A DNA stretch of 64,000 nucleotides from JBBQWT01 sp038210375 (lineage in GTDB: Bacteria > Acidobacteriota > Terriglobia > Terriglobales > Acidobacteriaceae): positions 1 through 64,000 of the forward strand of contig JBBQWT010000019.1 in the NCBI GenBank assembly GCA_038210375.1. Reading direction: 5' to 3'. Position numbers and translations under genes: made by a program. Positions 16,601 through 24,458 of this stretch are shown one piece after another. Position 1 is the stretch's first letter. Every line of letters starts with the position of its first letter. The notes under the pieces were generated by a model, which did not search any database, was not told the DNA's origin, and saw nothing but the letters and a program-made list of their open reading frames with translations.

Positions 16601-17689
16601 ATGAAGCATGCCATTATGAAAAATAGAACAGCGATGATCGCCCTGGCGGCGCTCTTCGCCGCGATGATGTTATCCGCACTTGCGGGGGCGCAGAATTTTG
16701 CCACCGTACAGGGCAAAGTGCTCGATGATGACAGCAAGCCCCTGCCCGGGGCGGTGGTCGAGCTGGTGGGCAAGGAAACTGGCAGAAAATATTCGCTGCC
16801 TACCAACAAGAAGGGCGAATTCAGCTCGATTGGCGTCACCCCCGGCATCTATGACGTCACCCTGATGAAAGACGGGACCAAGCTCTGGCAAAGCATGAAC
16901 TACCAGGTCAGCACCGCCAAGCCCGACGGCATCAACGCCATCGATTTCGACCTGCACAAGCTGCGTGCCGAGCTGCGCGCTGCCGGTAAGGCCACCATGT
17001 CCGCGGCCGAAGTGAAGGCCCACGAGCAGGTGCAGCAGGAAAACATGAAGATCAAGACGCTGAACGATTACCTGGCCCGCGCCAAGGCGGCCAGCGACGC
17101 CACCCCGCCTGACTTCGATACCGCCATCAAGATACTGACCGAGGCCACCAACACCGACGGCACCAAGGACCTGCTGTGGTTCAAGCTGGGCGACGCTTAC
17201 CTGGGCGCCAAGAAATGGGCAGACGCCATCACCAATTACGATAAGGCCATCGCCCTCAAGCCCACTGGCCCTTATTACAACAACCTGGGACAGGCCTACG
17301 GCAAGAGCGGGCATACCGCGGAAGCGATCAAGGCTTACAACGATGCGGCCGCAATCGATCCCACCATGGCCGGCCAGTATTACTTCAATTTGGGAGCAGT
17401 GCTCACCAACGCCGTCAAAACGGAAGAAGCCAATGTGGCTTTCGACAAGGCCATCGCGGCCGATCCCGCCAAGGCGGAAGCCTATTACTGGAAGGGCATC
17501 AATTTGCTGAGTAAGGCAACCACCAAGGGAGACAAAATGGTCGCCTTCCCCGGCACCGCGGAGGCATTTAATAAATACCTCGAACTGAAGCCCGATGGCC
17601 AGCTGGCGCAGCAGGCCAAAGATCTTCTAGCCACCCTCGGCGCCCCGGTGCAAACCAGCTACGGCAAGATGAAGACCAAGAAGAAATAG
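16601..17689 (+). CDS. Secreted protein with carboxypeptidase-regulatory-like and TPR domains
   Basis: The 362-residue product has a signal peptide ending near ALAGAQ (about residue 31). A beta-sandwich regulatory-like domain follows (residues 34-110: VQGKVLDDDSKPLPGAVVEL, then GIYDVTLM). A charged helix (about 125-160) leads into three to four TPR units, with WFKLGDAYLGAKKWADAITN and YYNNLGQAYGKSGHTAEAI as clear examples. It probably acts as a periplasmic protein-interaction scaffold; no specific partner is known. GGGAGGCAACT precedes the ATG. It follows queC by 13 bases and ends at a strong terminator, so it may be the last gene of the que transcript, though function does not link them. Confidence 0.85.
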   Translation: MKHAIMKNRTAMIALAALFAAMMLSALAGAQNFATVQGKVLDDDSKPLPGAVVELVGKETGRKYSLPTNKKGEFSSIGVTPGIYDVTLMKDGTKLWQSMNYQVSTAKPDGINAIDFDLHKLRAELRAAGKATMSAAEVKAHEQVQQENMKIKTLNDYLARAKAASDATPPDFDTAIKILTEATNTDGTKDLLWFKLGDAYLGAKKWADAITNYDKAIALKPTGPYYNNLGQAYGKSGHTAEAIKAYNDAAAIDPTMAGQYYFNLGAVLTNAVKTEEANVAFDKAIAADPAKAEAYYWKGINLLSKATTKGDKMVAFPGTAEAFNKYLELKPDGQLAQQAKDLLATLGAPVQTSYGKMKTKKK

Positions 17690-17707
17690 TTGGAGCGGCT
17701 TTGCAGG

Positions 17708-17739
17708 AAAGGCCTGGGCATCTTGCCCAGGCCTTTTTT
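17708..17739 (+). terminator. Rho-independent terminator after the TPR gene
   Basis: The perfect stem GGCCTGGGC / GCCCAGGCC with an ATCTT loop is followed by TTTTTT, 18 bases after the stop codon at 17689. It should end the queDEC-TPR transcript. Confidence 0.9.
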
Positions 17740-17757
17740 GTTACGTCTTTGGATTTG

Positions 17758-18180
17758 CTATCTCGCAAGAATCTCAAGAAGTTGCATAGGACACTCCCGA
17801 TAAGCGATCACACGGTATGAATTGTCACCCTGGAGCGAGCCTTTGCTTCTGGGGGGTCGGGTCGATTCCCAGTTCGCGCCCAAGTCCTCCCAATGCGGGT
17901 TTTTCGTCTCCACGAGCTCATTCTTTCGCACTCGGAGCCATCTTTTGATTTCTTTTTCCCGTGCGATCGCATTTTTTACATATTGAAACGTCTCGAAGTA
18001 AACTAAGCGGTACGTCTTATATTGCCGGGAAAATCTATCGATTTCGCCGTTCTTGTGTTCTATAACGCGCCGAGTGGGACTATTGGTAACACCTATGTAT
18101 AAAACGCGTCGCGAAACGCTCGCCATGATGTAAACGTAGAAATGAAATTCTTTGGCCACTTCGCCCCCCGCATTCATCAA
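17758..18180 (-). CDS. Small GIY-YIG nuclease family protein, repeat-bracketed
   Basis: A 140-residue product with a single GIY-YIG domain: FYVYIMAS (14-21), VLYIGVTN (26-33), then RRVIEHKNG (histidine helix) and AREKEIKRW with the conserved glutamate (about 73-81). This is the YhbQ/UPF0213-like type, a presumed DNA nuclease of unknown target. The last 30 residues (from about 111) are encoded by the dispersed repeat at 17761-17855, so the reading frame has fused to repeat sequence. Another copy of the repeat lies upstream at 18204. The start is uncertain: ATG at 18180 has no ribosome site, whereas the GTG at codon 8 follows GGGGGGCGAA. Confidence 0.8.
   Translation of the reverse strand: MMNAGGEVAKEFHFYVYIMASVSRRVLYIGVTNSPTRRVIEHKNGEIDRFSRQYKTYRLVYFETFQYVKNAIAREKEIKRWLRVRKNELVETKNPHWEDLGANWESTRPPRSKGSLQGDNSYRVIAYRECPMQLLEILAR
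17761..17855 (-). repeat. Dispersed repeat, left copy flanking the GIY-YIG gene
   Basis: On the minus strand it reads AGAAGCAAAGGCTCGCTCCAG, GGTGACAATTC and further on CTATGCAACTTCTTGAG. The same order occurs at 18204-18322 (plus strand) and at 49089-49218. It provides the stop codon and C-terminal codons of the GIY-YIG frame. Confidence 0.8.
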
Positions 18181-18203
18181 AACAAGAAACTAACGAAGAA
18201 AAC

Positions 18204-18322
18204 AAAAGGTCCTTCGCTCGAACAAGAAGCAAGGGCGCTCGCCAGGATGACAATTTACAGGGAGTTTTCGCTTATCAGCATTCTGTCATACAACTTCTTT
18301 AGGTTTTTGCGAAAAACTCTCG
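18204..18322 (+). repeat. Dispersed repeat, right copy flanking the GIY-YIG gene
   Basis: AAAAGGTCCTTCGCTCGAAC, AGAAGCAAGGGCGCTCGCC, AGGATGACAATTTACAGGG, then ATACAACTTCTTTAGGTTTT. It is inverted relative to the copy at 17761-17855, so the GIY-YIG gene sits between two inverted repeats. It closely matches 49089-49218 in the same order. Confidence 0.8.
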
Positions 18323-18442
18323 CCGCCTTGATTTGCTAATAATGATCGCCGTTCGTTCCGTTGCTAGAGGGTAAGAGTTGTTTTTTCACTCACCTCCAAG
18401 TCTCGGCGCCGCGCATCCGCGAGTGATGGTTACAATCAATAA

Positions 18443-19714
18443 ATGAGCGCCCCCGCCACCACCGGCGTAGTGAGTTATGCCGAGGCCCGCAGCCGGGTTT
18501 GCCATGAAGCGCGCAAGCTGCAGGCGATGGTCGCCGCACGCGGCGCCGCGGGGCGCGAGCCTCTCGACCTGCTCGATGCCCAGGGACGCGTGCTCGCCGA
18601 AGAGGTTCGCGCCGACCGGCCATTTCCCCCTTTTCCCCGGGCAACGCGCGATGGTTACGCGGTGCGCAGCGCGGACCTTGCCGCCTTGCCGGCCACACTC
18701 ACGGTGGTGGCGGAAATCAAGGCCGGCCAGGCGATGCCCGCGGCGCTGGGCCCGCTGCTGCCGGGTCAGGCGGCCGCCATCATGACCGGCGCTCCGGCGC
18801 CGCCGGGCGCCGATGCGGTGGTGATGGTGGAATACACGTCCCTCACCGGGCAGCGGGTGGAAGTCCGCCGCGGAGCGCAGCCCGGCGAAAATATTGTTCC
18901 CACCGGAAGCGAGGCTGTCCTCGGTGAAAGCCTGCTCGCGCCCGGGAGCCGGCTCTTCTATCCCGAGATTGCGCTGGCGGCCGGCGTGGGCAAGGCGCAG
19001 GTGCAGGTTTATCGCCGGCCGCGGGTGGCCATTCTTTCCACTGGCGACGAGGTGGTCGAGATCGACCAGCGGCCGGGAACTTACCAGATCCGCAATTCCA
19101 ACAGCTTCTCGGTGGCGGCACAGATCAAATCGGCTGGCGGCATGCCGTGGCAGCTCGACATCGCGCCCGACGAGCCGGTGAAGCTCGCGCGGCTGATTGG
19201 GCAGGGGCTCGATACCGATCTGTTGCTGATCAGTGGCGGGGTCAGCATGGGGAAATATGACCTGGTCGAAGCCGCGCTGGCGAAATTCAAGGCTGAGTTC
19301 TTTTTTACCGGAGCCGAGATCCAGCCGGGGCGGCCGGTGGTATTTGGACGAGCTGTGAGCCCAGCCGGGAAGGAAACATGCTTCCTCGGCCTGCCGGGAA
19401 ATCCTCTTTCCACCATGGTCACGTTCGAGTTGTTTGGCCGGCCGCTGCTCGATGGCCTTTCGGGAGCGCCGCCCGCCGGCTTGACGTTTCCCCTGGCCCG
19501 GCTGCAAAAAGGCATCAAGGTTCCCCCCGGGCTGACGCGTTTCCTGCCGGCCGTGCTTGAGGGTGGCGCCGACCCATTGGTTACCCCGACGCCATGGCGG
19601 GGTTCGGGCGATGTGGTAGCTTTGGCACGAGCAAATTGTTTTCTGGTCGTCGGGCCCGATCGCCCTGAAATGCAGGCCGGGGAGATGGCGCCGGTGATGC
19701 TGCGCCGCACCTAG
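18443..19714 (+). CDS. moeA: Molybdopterin molybdenumtransferase MoeA
   Basis: A 423-residue protein that inserts molybdate into adenylated molybdopterin. Domain order is typical: N-terminal domains with ATRDGYAVR near 70 and IMTGAPAPPGADAVVMVE near 115, then the MogA-like domain (about 190-340) with ILSTGDEV and LISGGVSMGKYD, then the C-terminal beta domain. FLGLPGNPLSTMVTFE is the family signature near 315. It opens the moeA-moaC-regulator-mog cluster, 43 bases before moaC. A long antisense frame over it is a shadow. Confidence 0.95.
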   Translation: MSAPATTGVVSYAEARSRVCHEARKLQAMVAARGAAGREPLDLLDAQGRVLAEEVRADRPFPPFPRATRDGYAVRSADLAALPATLTVVAEIKAGQAMPAALGPLLPGQAAAIMTGAPAPPGADAVVMVEYTSLTGQRVEVRRGAQPGENIVPTGSEAVLGESLLAPGSRLFYPEIALAAGVGKAQVQVYRRPRVAILSTGDEVVEIDQRPGTYQIRNSNSFSVAAQIKSAGGMPWQLDIAPDEPVKLARLIGQGLDTDLLLISGGVSMGKYDLVEAALAKFKAEFFFTGAEIQPGRPVVFGRAVSPAGKETCFLGLPGNPLSTMVTFELFGRPLLDGLSGAPPAGLTFPLARLQKGIKVPPGLTRFLPAVLEGGADPLVTPTPWRGSGDVVALARANCFLVVGPDRPEMQAGEMAPVMLRRT

Positions 19715-19757
19715 CTTCGACGCTTCGACAACTCTTAGCACCGCAGAATACAACCTT

Positions 19758-20246
19758 ATGGCCCCAAAAAAACTTTCGCACTACGAACCCGGCGGACGCG
19801 CGGTCATGGTGGACGTTTCCGCCAAAACGGCCACCCGGCGCACTGCGCAGGCAGCGGCATTCGTCCTGATGCCGGTAAAAGTGGTGCAGAGCCTGGCGAA
19901 GAATCCCAAAGGCGATCCGCTGGAGGTGGCGCGGTTCGCGGGAATTGCCGCCGCCAAGAGGACCTGGGAGCTGATCCCCATGTGCCACCAGATCCCGCTG
20001 GGCCACATCGACGTGCAAACTTCGCTGGCTGAAAATGGCGTGTCGGTAACCGCCAAGGTCACAACTTCGGCCGCTACCGGAGTCGAAATGGAGGCCCTGG
20101 TCGCCGCCAGCGTGGCTGCCCTGACCGTGTACGATATGTGCAAGGCCCTCGACAAAGGCATCGCGATACGTGAAATCGTGCTTCTAAGCAAGACGGGCGG
20201 TAAAAGCGGCGGCTACATACGGCCGGGGACCGGCAAGAAGAGTTAA
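19758..20246 (+). CDS. moaC: Cyclic pyranopterin monophosphate synthase MoaC
   Basis: The 162-residue product completes conversion of the MoaA product into cyclic pyranopterin monophosphate, the first molybdenum cofactor intermediate. Family signatures are MCHQIPLGHIDV (near 75), TGVEMEALVAASVAALTVYDMCKA (near 113) and the C-terminal KSGGY. Length is normal. moaA, moaD and moaE are not in the window. The response regulator follows after 8 bases, so translation is probably coupled. Confidence 0.95.
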   Translation: MAPKKLSHYEPGGRAVMVDVSAKTATRRTAQAAAFVLMPVKVVQSLAKNPKGDPLEVARFAGIAAAKRTWELIPMCHQIPLGHIDVQTSLAENGVSVTAKVTTSAATGVEMEALVAASVAALTVYDMCKALDKGIAIREIVLLSKTGGKSGGYIRPGTGKKS

Positions 20247-20254
20247 GGCAATCC

Positions 20255-21004
20255 ATGGCAATGAACGTCAAAATTCTGATCGTGGACGATAACCCCATGG
20301 TGCTGGATTTACTGCGCCGGGGGCTGACTCCCTATGCCGAAGTGGCGACCGCCAACGACGGCACCGACGCCCTGCTCAAGTGCGTCGAATCAGTTCCCGA
20401 TCTGATCGTGTGCGACTACCGCATGCCCGGCATTGACGGCCGGCAACTGGTGGAAAAGCTCAGGGGCCGCATGGCCACCGCCAAGGTGCCGATCATTCTG
20501 GTGGCCACGCGCGCCGACCTCACGGAAAAGCTCAAAATGCTGCATGACTACATTGAAGACTTCATCGAGAAACCTTTTTTTGTGGGGGAGACGTGCAACC
20601 GCATCAAGAAAGTGATCGACAAGATCTCGCTGGAGAAAATGGCGCGGGAAGCCCCCGGAGAATCCATGCTGCGCGGCAGCCTGGCGCAAATGAACATCAT
20701 GGACCTCTTCCAGTCGCTGGAGATGGGCCACAAGACCTGCGCGCTCACCCTGACCAATGAAGGCGAGCGCTGCGACATGTACTTCAGCGACGGACAAATC
20801 ACCCACGCCGTCTTCGGCGACATTGTGGGCAACGACGCCGCCTACAAGGTGATGGGCTGGACGGTGGGAACGTTTCAGATCGACTTCAGCGTCAGCAGCA
20901 CCTTGCGCACCACCAGCCGCAGCACCCAGAGCCTGTTGATGGAAGGCCTGCGCCTGCTCGACGAGGCGCAGCGCGACGCGGAAGAAAACGTGTTGGAGCT
21001 CTGA
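20255..21004 (+). CDS. Response regulator with REC and DUF4388 (PATAN) domains
   Basis: A 249-residue two-domain protein. The receiver domain (about 5-125) has the acidic pair Asp11/Asp12, phosphoacceptor Asp54 (VCDYRMPG) and Lys106 (EKPF). The C-terminal part (about 136-245) begins MLRGSLAQMNIMDLFQSLE and contains MYFSDGQITHA, which matches DUF4388/PATAN-type domains known from gliding and predatory bacteria as protein-interaction modules. There is no DNA-binding or enzymatic output domain. It is embedded between moaC and mog. No histidine kinase lies nearby, so the partner kinase is unknown. Confidence 0.88.
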   Translation: MAMNVKILIVDDNPMVLDLLRRGLTPYAEVATANDGTDALLKCVESVPDLIVCDYRMPGIDGRQLVEKLRGRMATAKVPIILVATRADLTEKLKMLHDYIEDFIEKPFFVGETCNRIKKVIDKISLEKMAREAPGESMLRGSLAQMNIMDLFQSLEMGHKTCALTLTNEGERCDMYFSDGQITHAVFGDIVGNDAAYKVMGWTVGTFQIDFSVSSTLRTTSRSTQSLLMEGLRLLDEAQRDAEENVLEL

Positions 21005-21044
21005 CGCCCTGGTGGAAAATATCAGCCTCTCTGCCTGGCTACCC

Positions 21045-21530
21045 ATGAACCTCACCGCCGCCGTTCTTACCGTGAGTGACCGGGTTTCCCGGGGACATAA
21101 GACCGACATCTCCGGTCCGCGGGTCGCGGAATTTCTCATGCAGCGGGGATACACCATCAGCGGCAACGCAGTCGTCCCCGACGAGCAAGCCGACATCGAA
21201 GCCGCATTGCTGGACCTCTCGCACAAGGCGGCGCTGGTGGTGACCGTGGGCGGAACCGGCATCGCCGAGCGCGACGTCACCCCGGAAGCCACGCTCAAGG
21301 TCTGCGTGCGGCTCGTCCCCGGCATCTGCGAGCGCATGCGGTCGGAAGGCGGCTTGCACACTCCACTGGCGATCTTGAGCCGAGGCTTGTGCGGCGTGTG
21401 CGGCGAGGCGCTGGTGCTGAACCTGCCGGGCAGCCCGGCGGGGGCCATCCAGTCGCTGGAGGCGGTGATCGAAGTGATTCCCCATGCGCTCAAGCTTTTA
21501 TCGGGAGACACCGACCACGAGGGCGCCTAG
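21045..21530 (+). CDS. mog: Molybdopterin adenylyltransferase, MogA/MoaB family
   Basis: A 161-residue product (from the ATG at 21045) that adenylates molybdopterin before molybdenum insertion by MoeA. Motifs: AVLTVSDRVSRG (start), VTVGGTGIAERDVTPEA (near 75) and LNLPGSPAGA near 130. The ATG at 21045 fits the family start; a GTG at 21012 in the same frame would add 11 residues without similarity. It closes the cluster and supplies the enzyme acting just before MoeA. MoaB and MogA cannot be separated by sight. Confidence 0.9.
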   Translation: MNLTAAVLTVSDRVSRGHKTDISGPRVAEFLMQRGYTISGNAVVPDEQADIEAALLDLSHKAALVVTVGGTGIAERDVTPEATLKVCVRLVPGICERMRSEGGLHTPLAILSRGLCGVCGEALVLNLPGSPAGAIQSLEAVIEVIPHALKLLSGDTDHEGA

Positions 21531-21624
21531 CGCGGGTTTCGCACTTCGGTGCGCCGGAAGTCGTCAGTCAACAATGACAGCCCGGGCAGATGGAATCCCC
21601 CAACTCTTGGGATGGAAATCACGA

Positions 21625-21822
21625 GTGTTAAATAAGAATGAATTGTGTACCGTAAATTTACGCATTCAAAATAACAACTCGCGTCAACGATCAACCTACG
21701 TCGAGCCCTGGGGTGAACAGGTTCCTATTCACCTCGGCGAAACCTACGAAATTGTCGCTAGCGGGCGCCGTGGTGGGAGTTCAGGATGCCAACGAGCACG
21801 GGGCGCGAGTCAGCATTTCTAA
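21625..21822 (+). CDS. Possible small ORF or relic (VEPWGE motif)
   Basis: A GTG-started 65-codon frame contains STYVEPWGEQVPIHLGETYEIVASG, split here in my notes by its motifs VEPWGE and GETYEIVASG; similar short motifs occur in small conserved bacterial proteins as I recall. After VASG the frame degenerates (RRGGSSGCQRARG) and a different frame takes over, which suggests a frameshifted relic. No ribosome site is visible. Low confidence. Confidence 0.25.
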   Translation: MLNKNELCTVNLRIQNNNSRQRSTYVEPWGEQVPIHLGETYEIVASGRRGGSSGCQRARGASQHF

Positions 21823-22103
21823 ATCCAAAACTTCTCTCCGCCATCGTGTTGGGCGGACTCCTCGGGGGCCTAACGCTGGCTATCCCAAAGCTGGGGTCCC
21901 TCGCTGAAAACGCGGTCGTCGCAGCGGTTCAACGAGGGCTTGTCGCTCTTCTCCTACCTGGGCTCATCGGGGCCGCAGGCGTGAGCGGCAATGTACACGC
22001 ATGGCCACTCTGGATAGCCGCCGGGATAAACATGGTGATCTACTTCGTGGCAGGCTGGCTTACGTGTTGGGCTGTGATGGGGCTCCTCAGAAGGCGAACA
22101 TAG
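21786..22103 (+). CDS. Hypothetical small membrane protein
   Basis: A 105-residue product with two or three hydrophobic segments (about 17-38, 46-62 and 74-98) and a positive C-terminus (LLRRRT), consistent with a small inner-membrane protein. GGGAGTTCAGG precedes the ATG as a ribosome site. No family is recognised. Its beginning overlaps the degenerate small frame at 21625-21822. Confidence 0.5.
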   Translation: MPTSTGRESAFLNPKLLSAIVLGGLLGGLTLAIPKLGSLAENAVVAAVQRGLVALLLPGLIGAAGVSGNVHAWPLWIAAGINMVIYFVAGWLTCWAVMGLLRRRT

Positions 22104-22499
22104 AGAAGTCGCCAGAGCCACAGGTCGTCACTCTGGGGCGGCCTTGCTGCGTCTGGTACTTGCCTGGGAAGCCGTGGCTGGTGGCCGGGTGTCCGAGGTG
22201 ATTAGGGTGCACCTCGACCAGGGGCATCCGCGGGCTGCTCTCGATGCCAACGACGTCTGGATACGCTCTTTGGTTGCGCAGCCTCCAGTACATGCGTACG
22301 GCTGATTTACGGGTGGCGGCCACCTGGCACGCGGACCTCGCGCGGAGTTAACTCTCGCGTGATGCAATCACTCATCACCGGGGCTGAAAGCCAGATCAAG
22401 AAGGACAACTATTCAGCGAACTGAAAGTCCGCTGCTTCCACCAGGATCGGCCGGCGGCGAACTTCAGACTCAGAAGCGGGACCCGGTTCCAGGGCGAAG
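22104..22499. other. Gap without a convincing gene
   Basis: Almost 400 bases between the small membrane protein and the converging WecA-type gene. A minus-strand frame at 22087-22323 has GC-rich third positions but no recognisable domain, so I do not call it. I see no repeat copy and no clear terminator. Confidence 0.4.
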
Positions 22500-24158
22500 C
22501 TAGATCTTGTTCTCCGCGCTGTGGCGGCCGTCGCGCAGGCGGTCGATTCTGTCGGTGGAATCTCCGATCGCGGGTTTCTTGAAGTCCACTGACTCGCTGA
22601 TGGCGATGGGGTGGGCATGAGGAATGTAGGCTTCCTCCTCACTGTTGCTCAGCAGCCGTTCGGCAGCCTGGCACAGCGAGGGCTGCAACTCTGAAATCAG
22701 GATATTGACGTCGAGCAGAAGACATTCCTTGCGGTTGCAGCGAATCACTTTGAAGAACCCCAGGTTGCCCGAATTTCCGCTTGCCAGATCAATGGTCAAG
22801 CTCCACGCCGACACGTCGGTGTAATGCGGCGAGGTGCGCTTGCGCGACAGGGTGGGCGTGGTCATGGTTCGCGCCGAGTATGTCCAGTTCTTGCCTTTGG
22901 GTCCCAGCCGGGGGCCCAGCGCCACTTCGAAATAATCGAATTCATTGCTGTGCAGCGCGTCTTGAAGAATCTTCATCAGCGCATCAAAGTCCTTGACCTC
23001 GCGCAACTGGCTGCCCGCGCGGCGGATCTTCAGGTTGTTGACGATGACTTGTTTCTGTTGCAGCATTCGGCGTGCCACGCGCCGCAGCTCATACAGCTCG
23101 GGATAGCCCAGGTGCAGGATGCCGGCCAGGAATGCGCCCGCCACCACCAGCATCACGATGCCGGTCATCGCTCCCGTAGGATGAATCAGAAACAGGCTCA
23201 TGAACGCGCAGAACCCGGAGACGATATAGAGGATGACCACGGCGCCGCGATGGCTCAGGCCGAGATCCAGCAATTTGTGGTGAATGTGCTCGCGGTCGGC
23301 GGTGAATAAGGGCTTGCCGCTCAGGAAACGGCGGATGACCGACAGCAGTGTTTCCAGCAGCGGCAATCCGAAGGCGAGGGCGGGAATAATGATGGCCAGG
23401 ATTCCCGGGGTGCGCGCCAGCTTGCCGGCCATGGCCAGGGCGCTGAGCATGAAGCCCAGGAACAGGCTGCCGCAATCTCCCAGAAAGATGGTGGCCGGGC
23501 TGAAATTGAATTTCAGGAACCCCAGGATGGCCGCAGCCAGCACCATGGTCAGCAGGCTGACCCGGTCGTTACCGCTGCTGATTGACACCACAAAGACGGT
23601 GACCATGGAAAACAAGGCGGCGCCTGAAGCCAGCCCGTCGAGGCCGTCGATCAGGTTAAAGGCGTTGGAAATGGCCAGCACCCAGAGCAGGGTCGCGGCA
23701 AAATTGATGAGGATGCCGATATCCATATCGGCCATCATGTAATGCAGGTTCAGAACACTGAATCCGAATAAAAACAGGATGCTGGCACAGAGAATCTGGA
23801 AGGCAAACTTGCTGGCCGCCGCCATACCATGGATGTCGTCATAAAAACCGACGGCGAACAGCAAACTGGCAGGCAGCAGGATTTTGGCGATGGTGGCGGT
23901 GGAAAAGCCCATCTGCAGATGAGTAATTCGGCCCGTAATCAGCAGGAAGGCGATGCCAAACAGGAATGACAGATATATGGCGAGCCCGCCAAAACGAGGC
24001 TTGGCAGTGGTGTGCAGGTGGCGTTCCGAGCGCGGACCTTCCACCCAGTTGTGGGCGACCGCGGTCTCGCGAATTCGCCAAGTCAGGAACACCGACACTG
24101 AGATGGTTGCCAAAAAGCAGCCGACGTATACCAGAATTGTGGGAGAGAGCAGAATCAT
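22500..24158 (-). CDS. WecA/MraY-family polyprenyl-phosphate sugar-1-phosphate transferase with cytoplasmic extension
   Basis: A 552-residue membrane enzyme expected to start a surface glycan by loading an amino-sugar phosphate (probably GlcNAc-1-P) onto undecaprenyl phosphate. Residues 1-355 hold about eleven membrane helices and the catalytic loops: YDD (106-108), NLIDGLDG (168-175), LGDCGS (226-231) and HIHH (291-294). Residues about 356-552 form an extra soluble domain beginning with a basic helix (RRVARRMLQQKQ), absent from ordinary WecA (about 350 residues); its function is unknown. It stands divergently from the PAP2-Wzi gene and heads the polysaccharide region. Confidence 0.9.
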   Translation of the reverse strand: MILLSPTILVYVGCFLATISVSVFLTWRIRETAVAHNWVEGPRSERHLHTTAKPRFGGLAIYLSFLFGIAFLLITGRITHLQMGFSTATIAKILLPASLLFAVGFYDDIHGMAAASKFAFQILCASILFLFGFSVLNLHYMMADMDIGILINFAATLLWVLAISNAFNLIDGLDGLASGAALFSMVTVFVVSISSGNDRVSLLTMVLAAAILGFLKFNFSPATIFLGDCGSLFLGFMLSALAMAGKLARTPGILAIIIPALAFGLPLLETLLSVIRRFLSGKPLFTADREHIHHKLLDLGLSHRGAVVILYIVSGFCAFMSLFLIHPTGAMTGIVMLVVAGAFLAGILHLGYPELYELRRVARRMLQQKQVIVNNLKIRRAGSQLREVKDFDALMKILQDALHSNEFDYFEVALGPRLGPKGKNWTYSARTMTTPTLSRKRTSPHYTDVSAWSLTIDLASGNSGNLGFFKVIRCNRKECLLLDVNILISELQPSLCQAAERLLSNSEEEAYIPHAHPIAISESVDFKKPAIGDSTDRIDRLRDGRHSAENKI

Positions 24159-24232
24159 TTTAATTTTCTACGATCGGGAGGTTTGTCTGGGCGGGAGTGC
24201 AAACCACTTGATTACAGTAACATACACTAGAA

Positions 24233-24254
24233 CCAACTTCCATTGTAAAGTTGG
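24233..24254. promoter_or_regulatory. Short inverted repeat in the divergent promoter region
   Basis: CCAACTT and AAGTTGG are perfect inverted arms around an 8-base loop. They lie in the 300-base gap between two divergent polysaccharide genes, which otherwise holds no gene. No T tract follows, so an operator or attenuating hairpin is more likely than a terminator, but this is only suggestive. Confidence 0.3.
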
Positions 24255-24458
24255 ATTCCCGCCGGTTCCGGATCGCTTCGCCGACCAACCTATTTCCCAA
24301 AATCGTTCCGGGATTATATCGCATTTAAGATGCCATGAAGCTCCACCACGGTCATGTTTCAAACGTCTATTTCTGGTGTTAGCGCCCGGCGGAATGATGA
24401 AGGCGCGCCGGGTCTGATACTATGCACTCTGCTCCCGTCACTCCTCCGGCCAGCCTGC

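Noticed and set aside
17758..17855. Terminator for the GIY-YIG gene inside the repeat
   Set aside because: No stem followed by a T run in the gene's direction; the good terminator at 17708-17739 points the other way and belongs to the TPR gene.
18386..19753. 455-codon minus-strand frame over moeA
   Set aside because: Same shadow effect. The plus strand carries an unmistakable MoeA and the antisense frame has Arg/Gly-rich, hydrophobic-poor sequence without domains.
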